From Chloroflexota bacterium (GTDB taxonomy: Bacteria; Chloroflexota; UBA6077; JACQUR01), in NCBI GenBank assembly GCA_016210245.1, contig JACQUR010000176.1, positions 1 through 7,499 on the forward strand: 7,499 bases of DNA, read 5' to 3'. Position 1 is the first letter of the stretch, and each line of letters begins with the position of its first letter. The position numbers were made by a program, and so were the translations under genes. This document shows, piece by piece, positions 5,148 to 7,499 of the stretch. The notes beneath the pieces were generated by a model. The model was not told where the DNA came from. It did no database searches and worked only from the letters and a program-made list of their open reading frames with translations.

Positions 5148-6119
5148 CTAGCCCGTCCGCCGAGCGCGTTGCGCCGCCCATGCCAGCAGGCCCGCGGTGG
5201 CCACCAGTTCGACCGTGATCGCCACCACGCTCGCCTCCGGGCCGAAGGCCCCGCCGGTCAGCCACTCTGGCCCCTGGGCTCGGGCCTCCAGCAGGCCCTG
5301 CCCGGCCAGGCCGCTCACGGCGAAGCCGTAGATCGGGCCCTGAAAGAAGTTCCAGGCCCAGTGCAGGCCGATCGGCATCCACAGGCGCCGGGTGGCCAGG
5401 TAGCTCGCGGCCAGCAGCAGCCCTGCGACGGTGACCCCCAGGGTGGAGACGAGATTGGCCCCGGGATTGGCCAGGTGGGCCGCCCCGAACAGCACGGAGC
5501 TGGCAACCACGGCGATCGGCAGTCCCCACTCCAGCGCCAGGTTCTGGAGCACGTAGCCCCGCGCCACCAGCTCCTCGCCAAGCCCAACCAGCAGGAAGGT
5601 CAGCAGCGCCTGGCCCAGGATGGCCACCACGGTGCCCGGCCCCGCGGCGGCACGGCCAGGACCAATGGCGTACCCGCCCGCCAGCACCTCGATGGCGAAG
5701 ACGGCGCTCATGAGCGCTGCCCCGAGCAGGAAGCCCATCAGCAGCTCGCGTGGCCAGGAACGCGCGGGCTGCAGCCCCAGGCTGGCCAACGAGGCGCGAT
5801 CGAGCAGGTGGCGGAAGGCGTAGACGGTCCCGACCTCGGCCACCGCACCCACCACGATCACCAGCATGCCCAGGGGGAACGCCAGCGAGGGGTCTTGCAG
5901 CAGCGCCAGCGGGCTGCCCAGCACGAGCACGAGGGCGAGCAGCAGCCCGCCGGCCGCCACGTTGGCCACCACCAGGGCGGGCACGAAGGCGACCACGCGC
6001 AGCGTCGGCCGCAAGCGGCCGCGGTCGCGAGCGCTGAGTGCTGAGTGCCGAGTGCTGGGTGTGGGATCCTGCGACATGGTGCTGGGGACTGAGGACTGGG
6101 ACTGCCTCGTCCTTGTCAA
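5148..6119 (-). CDS. CPBP-family intramembrane metalloprotease (CAAX/Abi type)
   Basis: A multi-pass membrane protein of the CPBP (Rce1-like, PF02517) family. Counting 323 aa from the TTG at 6119, the family motifs are EExxxR (E182, E183, R187 in GEELVARG), FxxxH (H215 in LFGAAHL) and HxxxN (H253, N257 in HWAWN). These supply the glutamate and histidines that bind the metal in Rce1-type proteases. About eight hydrophobic segments lie between about 42 and 315. Bacterial members process or sequester membrane peptides, act in bacteriocin immunity, or are uncharacterised; the target here is unknown. The TTG start is chosen for AGGAAGGAG 5 nt upstream. Alternatives are GTG at 6143 and ATG at 6077, the latter lacking a Shine-Dalgarno sequence. 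The first 40 or so residues are low-complexity and partly encoded by heptamer repeats, so the true start is uncertain. Confidence 0.88.
   Translation of the reverse strand: MTRTRQSQSSVPSTMSQDPTPSTRHSALSARDRGRLRPTLRVVAFVPALVVANVAAGGLLLALVLVLGSPLALLQDPSLAFPLGMLVIVVGAVAEVGTVYAFRHLLDRASLASLGLQPARSWPRELLMGFLLGAALMSAVFAIEVLAGGYAIGPGRAAAGPGTVVAILGQALLTFLLVGLGEELVARGYVLQNLALEWGLPIAVVASSVLFGAAHLANPGANLVSTLGVTVAGLLLAASYLATRRLWMPIGLHWAWNFFQGPIYGFAVSGLAGQGLLEARAQGPEWLTGGAFGPEASVVAITVELVATAGLLAWAAQRARRTG
6029..6056 (+). repeat. four tandem GAGTGCT-type heptamers
   Basis: Four 7-nt units (6029-6035, 6036-6042, 6043-6049, 6050-6056), each within one base of GAGTGCT, with a weaker fifth after them. They fall inside the predicted N-terminus of the CPBP gene on the other strand. 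The 28-nt length is not a multiple of three. The same heptamer appears inverted at 6159-6182 and in the hairpin at 435-462. Confidence 0.8.
6078..6104 (+). repeat. degenerate GGGACTG heptamer run
   Basis: Units GGTGCTG (6078-6084), GGGACTG (6085-6091) and AGGACTG (6092-6098) are followed by the partial unit GGACTG (6099-6104). On the minus strand this lies directly upstream of the ATG at 6077, one of the possible CPBP starts. Confidence 0.55.
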
Positions 6120-6136
6120 TCTTACTCCTTCCTCAT
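6120..6136 (-). promoter_or_regulatory. ribosome-binding site supporting the TTG start of the CPBP gene
   Basis: On the minus strand AGGAAGGAG is followed by TAAGA and then TTG (6119-6117). It is the only good Shine-Dalgarno sequence near the N-terminus and favours this start over GTG 6143 and ATG 6077. Confidence 0.5.
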
Positions 6137-6158
6137 CCCGCACGCCTCACGGCCCCTG

Positions 6159-6182
6159 ACTCAGCACTCAGCACTCAGCACT
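6159..6182 (-). repeat. three tandem ACTCAGC heptamers, inverted to 6029-6056
   Basis: Three identical units (6159-6165, 6166-6172, 6173-6179) plus ACT. Their reverse complement is the GAGTGCT heptamer of 6029-6056, so the two runs form an inverted pair about 100 nt apart that encloses every plausible start codon of the CPBP gene. Confidence 0.8.
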
Positions 6183-6191
6183 TGGAAAAGG

Positions 6192-6221
6192 TCGACGCTG
6201 GCGGAGCAAGGGCGCTATGCT
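6192..6221 (+). promoter_or_regulatory. weak candidate promoter for lon
   Basis: TCGACG (6192-6197) and TATGCT (6216-6221), spaced 18 nt, each match four of six consensus bases. TATGCTGA recurs at 6235-6242, and CGCTAT (6213-6218) is inverted as ATAGCG (6242-6247). It is the only combination I found between the CPBP and lon starts, and it is weak. The repeats could instead be an operator. Confidence 0.25.
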
Positions 6222-6296
6222 GAGAAGAAGGTGTTATGCTGATAGCGTGGCCTGTAGCCAATTGCTTGTGGAAACGACTGGGTTGAGGGTGTGGGC

Positions 6297-7499
<1,203 letters not shown>

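Noticed and set aside
5169..6044. Plus-strand open frame opposite the CPBP gene
   Set aside because: Gln/His/Arg-rich shadow translation; the minus strand carries the intact CPBP motifs.
6029..6182. CIRCE-type HrcA operator, since AGCACTC and GAGTGCT match its half-sites
   Set aside because: CIRCE needs the two half-sites inverted with a 9-nt spacer. Here they occur as tandem heptamers and the inverted copies are about 100 nt apart.

Overview
This is a GC-rich bacterial window with six protein-coding genes: two on the minus strand, three complete on the plus strand, and one cut by the right edge. A seventh, a tiny lysine-rich peptide gene, is also well supported. Gene content, Lon sequence style, use of TTG starts with good Shine-Dalgarno sequences, and abundant heptanucleotide repeats between genes suggest a high-GC Chloroflexota-like bacterium. 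This placement is an inference, since no rRNA or strict lineage marker is present.

Layout. Positions 79-321 (minus) hold a small unrecognised protein. Positions 322-736 are a noncoding, repeat-rich leader: a 12-bp hairpin, a perfect 27-bp inverted repeat, a good sigma-70-type promoter (651-679) and three CCCTGAC heptamers that end just before the next start codon. On the plus strand follow a 737-aa molybdopterin (Mo/W-bisMGD) oxidoreductase of the DMSO-reductase family (737-2950), a 10-TM EamA/DMT transporter (3029-3919), a 31-aa lysine-rich peptide (3979-4074) with its own promoter, and a 253-aa SDR dehydrogenase (4171-4932). The SDR gene is preceded by a perfect 29-bp inverted repeat made of AACCTCC heptamers. 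A 69-bp REPIN-like double palindrome (4978-5046) sits between the convergent SDR gene and a minus-strand CPBP-family intramembrane protease gene (5148-6119). The CPBP gene is divergent from lon, whose first 401 codons fill 6297-7499.

How the genes may work together. The oxidoreductase, transporter, peptide and SDR genes point the same way with gaps of 59-96 nt and could be partly co-transcribed. No Fe-S electron-transfer subunit, membrane anchor or Tat signal accompanies the molybdoenzyme, so it looks like a soluble cytoplasmic single-subunit enzyme with an unknown substrate. CPBP protease and Lon appear to be ordinary neighbours.

I see no complete new system. The most interesting material is the non-coding structure: several different heptanucleotide repeats and long inverted repeats occupy most larger intergenic gaps, often touching the ribosome-binding site or start codon. 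The orphan lysine-rich peptide is the other point of interest.
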